A stretch of 64,000 nt of DNA from assembly GCA_007026445.1 (NCBI GenBank), contig VDMD01000042.1, positions 124,001 to 188,000 of the forward strand. The letters run 5' to 3'. The stretch comes from Schizophyllum amplum. Taxonomy: Eukaryota; Basidiomycota; Agaricomycetes; Agaricales; Schizophyllaceae. Each line of letters starts with the position of its first letter. Position 1 is the stretch's first letter. The notes below the pieces were generated by a model, which was not told the origin of the DNA, did not search any database, and saw nothing but the letters and a program-made list of their open reading frames with translations. A program made the translations under genes and the position numbers. Shown here piece by piece: positions 42,277 through 52,876 of the stretch.

Positions 42277-43617
42277 ATGACTATCACCGGGCTCCGTCGT
42301 GTCATTTCGGCCTTCAACAACTCTACTCGACGATGGGCAGCCATTACTTCGCCACCTCCACGGCTCTCTTCTCCGTCTTCTGAATTATTCCCGGGGAGGT
42401 TTTCAATGCAAGGACAGCCCCCATCTGCACAGCGGCAGCCCTTATCGACACAGCGGCAGTCCCTATCTACGCAGAGGCAGCCCCCTTCTACGCAGAGGCA
42501 GCCCCTATCGATACAGCGACAGCGTCTCTCCCTAGTCACCTGGAACATAGACGCTTTCACCTCCCGGCCCGTCGCCCGCGCCAAATGCATCCTCGACCAC
42601 ATACTCCTCGCCCCGCCCGACGACATATCACTCGCCCCGCCCGACATCGTCTTCCTTCAAGAAGTCACGCGCGATACACGCGCCGCCCTCCTGAACGACG
42701 CGCGAGTGCGCGCCACCTTCCTCGTCACTGACGCCGAGGACGATACGGCGTTTGAGGGCGTGCCTTTTGCGACGATGACGCTGCTCTCGCGCGCGCGCTT
42801 TTTCGCTTCGGGCGTAGAGTCTGAGTCGCCCGCGGACTCAGAGTCGTCCGCCTCGGGCGCAGGTTCTGAAGCGCCTGCCCCAGGCGCCCGCTCGGAGAAG
42901 GCGCTCGTCCTCGAAGTCGGCCGCGTCTCCCGGATCCCACTCCCGAGCAAGTACAAGCGGGACGCGCTCTGCGTCGACGTCCAGACCGACCGCACCGTAG
43001 CCACGACCACCGACCGAATCGTAGCTGCGACCACCGACAGCACCGTAGCCGCGACCGCCGACCGCCCCGTAGCTGCGACCACCGACCGAATCGCAGCCGC
43101 GACCACCGACCGCCCCGTCCTCCGCCTCATTAACGTCCACCTCGACTCCCTTGGGGACACGCTTCATTACCGCGCGCAGCAGCTGGCGATCCTGGCTGGC
43201 ATTCTACGCGAGCCCGGCAATCTGCGCGAGCCCGACAGTATGCATGAGCCCGACGGCGAGCCCGGCTGCGTGGGTGAGTCCGGCATCCTCGCGCCTAGCT
43301 GCGCGGGCGGCATCATCGCGGGCGACTTCAACGCCATCAGCCGCGAGGACGACGGGCTGGTCGAGGAGAATGGGCTTGTCGATGCGTGGGTTGCGCTTCA
43401 TGGCACGGAAAAGGGAGGAGCTACGTGGGGCGTCGGCGTCGAACGACGTGACGCACTGGGTCCGGGAAGGCTGGACAAGGTCGCGATGATGGGCGTCGAG
43501 GTCGAGGGAATGGAGATCCTGCGACCGGGTCTGATTGAGATACCTCGGCCGGGCAGGGACTCGCTTCAGAAGCCCTGGAGCGATCATTGCGGTCTGAGAT
43601 GTACCTTCATAATTTAG
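42277..43617 (+). CDS. TDP2-like endonuclease/exonuclease/phosphatase (EEP-b) with repeat insertions
   Basis: A 446-aa paralogue of EEP-a. Start chosen at MTITGLRRVISAFNNSTRRW by comparison with EEP-a; the frame extends upstream to 42199. All motifs are kept (VTWNIDAF, IVFLQEV, RLINVHLDS, IIAGDFNAIS, WSDHCGL). It is ~100 residues longer because of in-frame tandem repeats: QRQPLST-type units (42412-42520), TDRxVAAT-type units (about 42990-43125) and REPG/REPD units (43208-43270), plus a small LAPPD duplication. All lie outside the motif cores. From position 43346 its 3' end is duplicated at 47507-47769. The catalytic set suggests it is still active. Confidence 0.85.
   Translation: MTITGLRRVISAFNNSTRRWAAITSPPPRLSSPSSELFPGRFSMQGQPPSAQRQPLSTQRQSLSTQRQPPSTQRQPLSIQRQRLSLVTWNIDAFTSRPVARAKCILDHILLAPPDDISLAPPDIVFLQEVTRDTRAALLNDARVRATFLVTDAEDDTAFEGVPFATMTLLSRARFFASGVESESPADSESSASGAGSEAPAPGARSEKALVLEVGRVSRIPLPSKYKRDALCVDVQTDRTVATTTDRIVAATTDSTVAATADRPVAATTDRIAAATTDRPVLRLINVHLDSLGDTLHYRAQQLAILAGILREPGNLREPDSMHEPDGEPGCVGESGILAPSCAGGIIAGDFNAISREDDGLVEENGLVDAWVALHGTEKGGATWGVGVERRDALGPGRLDKVAMMGVEVEGMEILRPGLIEIPRPGRDSLQKPWSDHCGLRCTFII
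42405..43275. repeat. Three in-frame minisatellites in EEP-b
   Basis: 24-bp units encoding PLSTQRQ-like residues at 42412-42520; units of 21-27 bp around GACCACCGACCG at 42990-43125; and ~18-bp GAGCCCGGC/GAGCCCGAC units at 43208-43275. The paralogue EEP-a has none of these. Confidence 0.88.
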
Positions 43618-44245
43618 TATGCCTGCCGCAGTCGCCTGCGAAGGTCTGTAAGTAATACACACTACATACCACTGGGTGTTATTCTGCAAGTGTTGTGTTG
43701 TAAGATAGACGTAGTAAGTGAATGCGAAGGGACAGAGTGGACTACTCGATATTGGTTTGTCAGAACAAGGTGTGAGCCTCGAGGGAACCCTGTGGCGTTC
43801 CCGATTTGGATAGCATCATTCGGACCCGTCGCGGTCATTGTTTCTTTCCCAAATCCTTCAAGTTCCACCATCACTGTGCACAGTATCCGAACCTCCCTCG
43901 CCCGACACGGTGAAGGTCCGAGCTTTGTGATAACTTATCTCTCGTTCATGCACTGAGGCCCCACGTGTCAGCCCAAATGGTCGGTCGCCCGCGTCGGAAG
44001 AGCGCGCGCAAACGGTGCACGACCCAAGCACAGCCAGCTATGGCATCTCCCTCTGGATCGAGGACATCGTCGCCCACAACAAGGACACCGTGCCGTACAG
44101 AGGCACGCCCGCTCCCGAGGCTCAGCATGGCGAAGGTCCCCATCAGCCCGTCTTATCGCATGTGTGACGCGGCAATAATATTCAGTCGCATGCGGGTTGC
44201 GCCGCGCGTGTCCGTGCAAAACTCTCGAGCCGCCCTCATGTAGCT

Positions 44246-46434
44246 ATGCCTTCTTCGCCGGGCCCTCCCATCGAGGTCTTCATAGACATCCAACAATGGA
44301 CGACGATCACCGTGGGGTTCCAGATGGCGTTCTATGGTGCGTGATCGACGCGCCCTTCCCTGTCGGCGAGCTAACGCGTTCCTGTAGGGGTGCACGTCGC
44401 GCTCTTTCTCATGTCGCTGTCGGCGCTATAGTGAGTCCCTTTGCGTGATGCGCGGCGGGTGGTCTTCTCATGCTACGTTCCCCCAGCCATCGTTCCCCGC
44501 GCAATGTCGCGCTGCGCGCGGCGACGACAGCCATCTTCGTTTGCGCATCCATCTCGTTCATTGGCTGGATGCCGGTCTACGTCATACAAATCGCACTCAG
44601 AGGCAGGAATCCCCCGTTGAACGCGTTGCGCACTCTGGACGGGGTCATGGTCGCGGGCTTGATCGCGGAGCGTATCATGGTGCGTGGTTGACTCTTTCAT
44701 TCCTTCCGTATCGCTAACGGTGGCCTCAGTTGTTGATTTCCGACATGATATCGGCCTGGCGAGCATGGGTCATCTGGATGCGTAACCGTCATATCGCGGT
44801 CCTGCTGGTTATCTGTCTTCTTGCAATCACCCGTGAGCACTCGTCCTCCTCGCTCTTCCCCTATCCAAATATGCGCGGACATGCTTTTCCTTCAACTAAA
44901 ATGGGCGAAGCCCATCCTTCTCAGAGTCTGCTGTTCCATTCGCGAGCCCCTCCGCTACACTCCATCACCCTACGAGCAATGCATCTCGCATGACTGCCTT
45001 ATCCACGACCCTCACCATGACTTTTCTGACCTTTTCTCAGTCTGCAGCACCCTCGAAGTCGCACTCTACGTCCAGGGTGTCATCTCCGGCAACCGCCACT
45101 TCGCGCAGGCTACGCGCATCCTCCTCACCATCATCCCCGGCCTCATTACGAACATCGTGACCACGGCGCTCGTCGCATACAGAACCTGGTGAGCAGATGG
45201 ATTTCCTTGGCGCCTTGGCGCTTCTCCGAGGGGTCCTGCGTGCCTTCAGGACGCCCAGCCAGATTGTTGAGGAGCTCGAGGCTCTCTATCACGTCCTGAA
45301 GCGCGCCCGTGGATTGATATGGAACACGTCGCTGGTACGGACCATGTCGCTGGATACGGAGCGCGCCGCTGGATACGGAGCACGTCGTTGGATACGGAGC
45401 ACGTCGCTGATACGCTCAGTGATGTCGAGCTCACTAGTCCCCTGTTGCTGATGCGCTTATCTTTCGTCGCTGACGCGCTTACCTCCAGGATATACCGACG
45501 GTTAGCGAAGGCGGGGAGCGCTGGCAACCGTCGCCGGGCACCGAACCGCGTCGAGCGGATGTTGATCTTGCTTGCAGAGTCTGGGGCGCTCTATGTGCTG
45601 CTATGGGTGCGTGGCTAAGTTTCTCATCGAAGATTCTCGAGTGCTGATGGGCGCTTATTGGTTCCTGTGATAAACGTGCTTCTTCGCTCCGACGCTGTAA
45701 ACTGCCTTCCATGTGATTTTGGATGTGCCCTTCGACGTCACCTCTACTCGACTGCGAACGCGTATCGACGACTGACGAGTGCAGGGCGCGATCCTGGCTG
45801 TATACATGCACACCTACGTGGCCGGGCAAGTTAACAACGGGCTAGCGAATTTGATCCAGCTCGTCGTTGGGGAAGGAACGGTACGTGATCCGTGTTTCTC
45901 AGTGCTCGGTGCATATCTTCTACAACTGCGTATCTTCCACTTCTACATATATTCTCCTTTTGCGTATCGGCTACCACTACATCCCCTCTCGCGGTCTTCT
46001 ATCGCTCCTTACTGATCGCAAGCCAGGCTCTCATCCCCACCATGGTCATCATCGCCGTGGCTCTCCAGCGCTCGCAGGCCGACCCCTTCGCAACGCTCTC
46101 CGGCGCCACCTTATCCCGCAGCATCCACTTCCGCACCGGTGCTAATCCTCTGGTCGTCGATACAGACTCACGCCGCGGGTCGCTGGATAGGGGCGCCGAG
46201 TCGCATGCGGGGTCATCGCCTGCCTGTGAGAACTCGAAAGACGACGTTTTGGATCACGCGGAGAGCACGGCGGTGGATGACACGTACGGTATTCTGCTGC
46301 GGCCGATGGGTGGGCAGCGGGTGCTGGACTCGGTCGATACGGGCACGGATACGACGGTGGTGAATGCGTCGGTGGGTGGTGGGACGGCGGCGGCGAGGAC
46401 GGGGGGTTCGCGTCGACAGAGTTCGGATTCGTAG
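44246..46434 (+). CDS. Seven-transmembrane protein of a basidiomycete orphan family (7TM-1)
   Basis: Eight exons: 44246-44336, 44388-44430, 44487-44679, 44730-44832, 45041-45188, 45489-45606, 45785-45880 and 46027-46434. They total 1200 nt (399 aa) and all phases close. Seven hydrophobic spans are visible, including ATTAIFVCASISFIGWM, VLLVICLLAI, ILLTIIPGLITNIVTTALV, LILLAESGALYVLLW and ALIPTMVIIAVALQ. A ~120-residue Ser/Asp-rich cytosolic tail follows. This architecture (seven spans, VERxLxLLxESGxLY motif, long tail) is a large uncharacterised family in Agaricomycetes, sometimes described as receptor-like. No ligand is known. The 300-nt fifth intron holds a small CGCTGGATACGGAGCACGT repeat. 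Confidence 0.85.
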
Positions 46435-46874
46435 ACCTTGTTTGCGATGGAGAGGGGGAGATTTGCGACGGGCGAACGAGCGAGTGAGGAGGTTTGCGAT
46501 GCGGGAGGATACTTACGTGTCGCTATCTTCCGTGGCCAGTGTCGCATGCTTCGTCGTTAACCAGAGAACAGCGTTGGTGTTCTGTACACTTGTAACGTAT
46601 CTTACGATCATTATTCAGATTCTCTCGTTAATCGTACGCAACCTCAATCATTGGTGTACGAGATGGCAAGGGCGAAGAAAATGAAGCGTTTTGTCGGGAG
46701 ACTCTTGTGTTTGTCGAACTGCGAAGACTGAGCGCGCGTACGAGGATAGAGTAAGCCTGGAGTAAGCTCATGCATATTGCACATGCGACTGTTCAATACA
46801 TTCACGACAGACACACAAGTACAACGGATGCTAGTGGCTCATCAATTATTAGCAATACATCCGTCCCCGCCAGC

Positions 46875-47506
46875 TCACTCATTCACCTCCAAGACCCATT
46901 CATGCACGATATAATAGCTTCCTCTCTCGTTGAAATCGCGCCAGAGGCGCGTCTCAATCTCCTTGAACTTCTTCTCCCCTTCATCTTCTGCGCCCAGCAC
47001 TCCATCGCCAGCATCCCCTTTGGCCGGAGGGGCCACAAGCTCGCCATCGTACCCACGCAGATAACCTCCTTCCCAAGCCTCGCGCAACATCCCCTCGAAG
47101 TGGCGGAACGTCTTCGTCGTGGAGGATTCGATGGACTCGAGCTGGTCCTCGGCGAGAGGTGGTTCGACGGCAATGGGAGGTTGGATATGCGGGAATACCG
47201 AACCATAGTCCTTCGAAAACACACGCCTCACCATCGGGCCCATAGGAATGACTCCACGGCCGGCGCGCACGATCCGGAAGCCACTCTCTTCTAGAAGTGA
47301 CGGGAGTTCATGGGCGGTACTAGGTAAATGTATATCAATATACAGGGGGAATGCTGGGAGGAAGAAGCGAAGCGCGAACGACAGGCCAGATAGAATATGT
47401 GGAAATTAGATCAAGGCGGATGAGACTCCAAGGTGAAAGAGCAATGGCAGGAATAAGAAGGAAGGGGGGTCGGAGACGAAGAAAAAGCTGGAAACAGATG
47501 ACTCAC
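46875..47506 (-). pseudogene. 3' fragment of methyltransferase gene
   Basis: The minus-strand text (AGRGVIPMGPMVRRVF ... WVLEVNE) is the last exon, plus part of the preceding intron, of the methyltransferase at 50.9-52.9 kb, nearly base for base. The sequence ends exactly at the equivalent of that intron's donor and is joined to an EEP fragment, so no catalytic domain is present. The open frame on the opposite strand (46770-47294) is a shadow. Confidence 0.88.
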
Positions 47507-47769
47507 AGGACGACGGGCTGGTCGAGGAGAATGGGCTTGTCGATGCGTGGGTTGCGCTTCATGGCACGGAACAGGCAGGAGCTACGTGGGGCGTCGGCGT
47601 CGAACGACGTGACGGACTGGGGCCGGGCAGGCTGGACAAGGTTGCGATGATGGGCGTTGAGGCGGAGGTCCTCCGACCAGGTCTTATCGAGATACCTCGT
47701 CCGGGCGGGGGGTTGCTTCAGAAGCCCTGGAGTGGTCATTGCGGTCTGAGATGTACCTTTGTTGTTTGA
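47507..47769 (+). pseudogene. 3' fragment of EEP gene
   Basis: The frame matches the last ~88 codons of EEP-b (DDGLVEENGLVDAW ... LLQKPWSGHCGLRCTF). It lacks the fold's N-terminal two thirds and has Gly for the catalytic Asp in WSGHCGL. It is a duplication by-product with no start of its own. Confidence 0.88.
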
Positions 47770-48403
47770 ATCTGTTGACTTTCTGTTGTTTGAGTTTTGT
47801 TGACTTCGACGGCCCGATTCAGACAATGGGCCAGTAGCCCCGGCGGTGATGTGGTCTTCATCCCGGATTGTATAGTGGTCGCCTGCCACGAAGGTGCTGA
47901 CGGGTCTGTAAGTACTATGATACATACTACAAACCAGGGTGTCATTTTTTAGGGTAGCGCGAACGCGAAGTGCAAGGGAACATTGAAAGTGCGAGGGAAC
48001 CGGCGTGTGGCGTTCCCGATTTGGATAGCATCACTCGGGCCCGTCGCGTTCATTGTTTCTTTCCACCATCATGCTCATTGTTCGAACCTACCTCGCCCGA
48101 CACTGTGAAGGTTCAAAACCTTGTGATATCTCGTGCATGCAAGGCCCTTCGTGTCAGACCTCACGGCCGGTTGGCCGCGTCGGAACAGCGCAAACGGTGC
48201 AAGTTTAACCCAAGTCAAGTATGGCATCGCTCTGGATTCGGGAACTCCGTCGTCTACAACATGGGCGCCGGCTCAGCATGGCGGCAGATCCGGATGTCCC
48301 CATCAGTCGTCTTATGGCATCTGCGTCATGTCGCACGCTCCGCCATAGAGGCGGTTGCGCAGCGCGTGCTCGCGCAAAACTCTCGAGCCGCCCTCATGTA
48401 GCC

Positions 48404-50464
48404 ATGCCTTCCGCGCCCGGCCCCCTCACCGCGGCCTCCGTCGCCGCCCAGAAGTGGACGGCGATCACCGTGGGCGTACAGATGGCGCTCTATGGTACGT
48501 GATCGAAGCAGAGCTCGCTTCTTCAAGTTAACGTGCCGCAGGTGTACACGCCGCGCTCTTCCTCATCTCCCTCTCGGCGCTGTAGTGGGTCCTCCTCGAG
48601 TTCAGACACCAGTACACCAGCTCAATGTCCCCTCAGCCACCGCTCGCCTCGCAATGTCGCGCTGCGCGCGGCGACGACGGCCATCTTTACATGCGCATCC
48701 ATCTCATTCATTGGCTGGCTGTCGGTATATGTCATACGAACTGCGCTCGACGGGACGAACCCCCCGTCGAACGCGTCCCAAGCGATGGATGGAATCTTGG
48801 TCGCGAGCTTGATCGCGCAACGCGTAATGGTGCGTGGTCGCGCTCTTCTGATCATTTCCATGTCGCTGACAGTGTTCCCCAGCTGTTCATTGCGGACCTG
48901 ATATCATCCTGGCGGGCTTGGGTCATCTGGATGCGTAGTCGTCGTATCGCGGTCGTACTGGGCATCTGCCTTTCCGGGATCATCGGTGAGCACCTCATCA
49001 ACTCCTCCATTCCCCTTTCCAGGCATGCGTGCACATGCACTTCGTAGACCAGTCAAGCTGGACAAGCACCATCTGTCTTGAAGCTCGCCTCCACCTTCAT
49101 GACTTGCAAACCCCTTCCCCACAATCCATCACCCTACGAGCGACTCAACTCGGTTGAATGTCTCATCATGTCCTTTCTAACGTTTCGCAGTTGGCAGCAC
49201 CCTCGAAGTTTCTCTTTACTTCCACGGTATCGTCTCCGGCAACCGCAACTTCGCACAGGTCGCTCGCATTCTTCTCACCATCATTCCCGGCCTCGTTACG
49301 AACATCGTGACCACAGCGCTCGCCGGGTATAGAACATGGTATGTGAATAGCTTCGGCTCTATCTCTTTTGGCGTCTGGGCGCTCTCCGTCAGATCCTGCT
49401 TGTCTTCGGGACGCCCAGGAAGGGACTGATGAGCGGGCGCTCGACCACGTCCTGCGACTCGCCCATGTCTGATGCGGAGCACGTCGCTGATGCGCCCAGC
49501 TGTGTACATAGAACTCAAATGCTCATGCGGCTGATCCGCTTTCCCTTCGCGTTGCTTACGTACCTTCTCCAGGACATACCGACGATTGGCGAAGGCCGGT
49601 AGCGCTGGGAGTAGTCGTCGCCGGGCACCGAACCGCGTAGAGCGGATGCTCGTCTTGCTTGCGGAGTCGGGGGCGCTCTATGTGATGCTATGGGTGCGTG
49701 TCTCAGCGTTCCGGCCCCGCCTTTCGTGCGCTGATGGACGACTTGTTTTTGAATCCTGTGTTATGCGTATTCTGCCGCGTATGCCCTACTCGCCGATGCA
49801 ATGTTGAACATGTTATCCTACGTCGTCCCTGCTCCACTAAACGCGCTTGATGCATCCCTTTGATGACTGACGAGTGCAGGCCATGCTTCTCGCTGTGTAC
49901 ATGCATACCTACGTGACCGGGGAAGATAACAACGGGCTAGCGAACCTGATCCAGATCGCTGTCGGAGAGGGGACGGTACGTCGTCCACATCTGTCTCTAC
50001 TCTCGTCGCATGCTACCCAGTCGTTCCTTCTCCATGGCTCACCACTGACCTTCTCGAGTCAGGCCCTCATCCCCACCCTCGTCATCATCGCCGTGGCCCT
50101 CCAGCGCTCGCAGGCCGACACGTTCGCAACCATGTCCAGCGCCACTTTGTCGCGCAGCATCCACTTTCGCACCGGGCCCTTGGTCGTCGACACGGACTCG
50201 CTTCGTGGGTCGCTGTTCGGGGGCGCTGAGTCGCACGCGGGGTCGTCGCCCGCCTGTGAGACCTCCGAGGACACCTTGGGGCACGCGGAGAGCACGGCCG
50301 TGTACTCGGATGACATGTGTGGTATTCTGCTGCGGCCGATGGGCGGGCAGCGAGTGCTCGATTCAGTCGATACGGGCACGGATGCGACGCTGGTGGATGC
50401 ATCTGTGGGTGATGGGGCGGCGGCGAGGACGGGGGGTTCGCGTCGACAGAGTTTGGAGTCGTAG
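48404..50464 (+). CDS. Seven-transmembrane protein of a basidiomycete orphan family (7TM-2)
   Basis: Tandem paralogue of 7TM-1 with the same eight-exon layout; the start (MPSAPGPL) and the final exon end (SRRQSLES) correspond. Spans include IFTCASISFIGWLSVYVI, VVLGICLSGII, ILLTIIPGLVTNIVTTAL, LVLLAESGALYVMLW and ALIPTLVIIAVALQ. The tail keeps AESHAGSSPAC and GILLRPMGGQRVLDSVDTG. Divergence is spread over exons and introns, and the frame is intact in every exon I followed, suggesting both copies are maintained. Function unknown. Confidence 0.82.
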
Positions 50465-50582
50465 AGCTTGATTGCGATAATGTTGATGAGTTCTGCGACG
50501 AGCGAGCGAGGATGCTTGCAATGCGGGGGGATACTTATGCGTCGCTGCCCTCCGTGGCCGGTGTCGGATGCTTCGTCGTTAA

Positions 50583-51522
50583 CTTAACCAGAGAACAGCG
50601 TTGGTGTTCTGTACACTTGTAACCTATCTTACGATCATTATTCAGATTCTCTCGTTAATCGTACGCAACCTCAATCATTGGTGTACGAGATGGCAAGGGC
50701 GAAGAAAATGAAGCGTTTTGTCGGGAGACTCTTGTGTTTGTCGAACTGCGAAGACTGAGCGCGCGTACGAGGATAGAGTAAGCTCATGCATATTGCACAT
50801 GCGACTGTTCAATACATTCACGACAGACACACAAGTACAACGGATGCTAGTGGCTCATCAATTATTAGCAATACATCCGTCCCCGCCAGCTCACTCATTC
50901 ACCTCCAAGACCCATTCATGCACGATATAATAGCTTCCTCTCTCGTTGAAATCGCGCCAGAGGCGCGTCTCAATCTCCTTGAACTTCTTCTCCCCTTCAT
51001 CTTCTGCGCCCAGCACTCCATCGCCAGCAACCCCTTTGGCCGGAGGGGCCACAAGCTCGCCATCGTACCCACGCAGATAACCTCCTTCCCAAGCCTCGCG
51101 CAACATCCCCTCGAAGTGGCGGAACGTCTTCTTCGTGGAGGATTCGATGGACTCGAGCTGGTCCTCGGCGAGAGGTGGTTCGACGGCAATGGGAGGTTGG
51201 ATATGCGGGAATACCGAACCATAGTCCTTCGAAAACACACGCCTCACCATCGGGCCCATAGGAATGACTCCACGGCCGGCGCGCACGATCCGGAAGCCAC
51301 TCTCTTCTAGAAGTGGCGGGAGTTCATGGGCGGTACTAGGTGAATGTATATCAATATACAGGGGGAATGCTGGGAGGAAGAAGCGAAGCGCGAACGACAG
51401 GCCAAATAGAATATGTGGAAATTAGATCAAGGCGGATGAGACTCCAAAGTGAAAGAGCAATGGCAGGAATAAGAAGGAAGGGGGGTCGGAGACGAAGAAA
51501 AAGCTGGAAACAGATGACTCAC
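50583..51522. repeat. Near-identical ~0.94-kb block shared with 46555-47506
   Basis: I count about eight substitutions and one 11-bp length difference over some 940 bp, roughly 99% identity, far above the neighbouring 7TM sequences. It covers the methyltransferase 3' flank, last exon and last intron. Confidence 0.88.
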
Positions 51523-52876
51523 TGTACAAGGTGACCCGCGCGACTCCTACCCTCTTGAATGGCCTTGTTGAGCGGCCAAAGGTAGCTATCGACCGCCATT
51601 TCATTGTCGTCCTCGTGCAGAGGTTCTTCCGGCGCATAATAACCCAGCATGTGCGCCTCTCTCAGGTGAAAGAGAGCGCCGGGAGCTGTAGAGGGCGTTA
51701 GCATCGCATAAGGGGGACGCCACAAAGCGAATGGTCAAGAGAGCACGCACCCATCGCCTCCTTGACGTTCTTCAAAGCGTCGCGAATCTCGTCCTTCGTA
51801 ATCCACACGAGGACCAGGCGCATAGACACGAGATCGAAAAGGCCTGCAGTTCATGCACGTGAGCAACGAATGAAGTGAGATGACGAGGATCGAGAGAACA
51901 TAGAAAAGTGAAAGAGGGGACTACAGATCACCAGGACAAAGGCGGAGCCAGCGCGGCGACCAACGCACTCACCCCTCAACCCTTCGGGTAGTCGCTTCCG
52001 TATATCGTGCTCAAATGCACGGACGCCCAGTCGATCCAGTGACGCCTGCGGCGGAAACTTGGCGCCTGTGATGTCGCACGCAAACAGGGAGACAGGGCCG
52101 GATGTGGAGGCAGCAGCCGTAGCCTCGGCGTCGTCCTCGCTAGTGTTCTTGATCGTGCCAGAAGAGCCGACAACCTCGGCGCCGGCAGCTGTGGGTTTAT
52201 CGTGCGCTTCCCAGTCGTCCACCTGCTGCCGCCGCGTCTGCACCTCCGGCAGCTCGGCCACATCCGCGATCCACGCACAGCTGCCCGCGCCGATGTCCAG
52301 GACGGCACGAAGTTTGGACGGACTGACTTCAGGAGGAAGGATTGCCGGCGATGAGGTGCCGTCTTGATTGTTTTGAGCAGAATGGGAATGTGACAGAAGA
52401 AAGAGAGTTTTGAGGGGCAGAGAGTAAGAGGTCAGAGTCTGGTCAAATCTGGTAACGGAGTGTGAACACACCTGATCGCTGAACGTTTTTATCGCTGCCG
52501 AAGGCACGGTGGATCATGACATGTTGACCGTCAAGTCTATGAGAAATGTCAGTAAGCGCTAACGGAAGCAGAGAGACGAAGGATGTGAGGAAGGGTCCGC
52601 GAGACAAAGTGAGGAAACGCTGGATGAACACGTGTTATGTCAAGAGGAGCAATACCCCAGATAGGAAGAGGGGAGAATGATGATGGAGAGATGGAGTTGT
52701 GGATCGCCGACGCATCGCTTGAGGCAGCGACGAAGGAGTTCTGCTCCTCGAAGGGAAGAGGAGATTGTCTGGCACTGAGAATGACGACGTAGATCTGATC
52801 AGACGCACCGGCGACGCTCGTCCTCGTCATGAGTAAAGACATACGCCTTGATGTCTGCAGCGGGAGATGCTGCCAT
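50891..52876 (-). CDS. SAM-dependent methyltransferase (class I)
   Basis: Exons that can be placed: 52876-52809 (MAASPAADIKAYVF...DEDERRR), 52536-52472 (LDGQHVMIHRAFGSDKNVQ), one with the SAM-binding motif I (LRAVLDIGAGSCAWIADVAELP) and RAFEHDIRKRLPEGL, one with FDLVSMRLVLVWITKDEIRDAL, one with APGALFHLREAHMLGYY...GHLVH (to 51523), and the last, 51335-50891 (TAHELPPLLEESGF...WVLEVNE). The EER-x-RLD-QH start, motif I and a C-terminal helical cap match the common Agaricomycete Methyltransf_23-like proteins, often in secondary metabolism. Motif I reads GAGS rather than GxGxG. The exon between 52472 and motif I is unresolved. Substrate unknown. Confidence 0.75.

Larger units (their letters stand above)
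43346..47506. repeat. Tandem segmental duplication, unit 1
   Basis: Runs from inside EEP-b through 7TM-1 and a 3' methyltransferase fragment. Unit 2 (47507-51522) has the same order: EEP fragment, 7TM-2, methyltransferase 3' end. The junction at 47506/47507 joins sequence equivalent to 51522 (the donor of a methyltransferase intron) directly to sequence equivalent to 43346 (inside EEP). Confidence 0.9.
47507..51522. repeat. Tandem segmental duplication, unit 2
   Basis: Second copy of the 4-kb unit. Similarity to unit 1 is uneven: moderate across the 7TM genes, but near identity from about 50585 to 51522 against 46557-47506. Confidence 0.9.

Noticed and set aside
46770..47294. 174-codon plus-strand frame, with a twin at 50786-51310
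   Set aside because: It is antisense to the last methyltransferase exon, whose minus-strand frame continues the spliced protein. The plus frame is a shadow.
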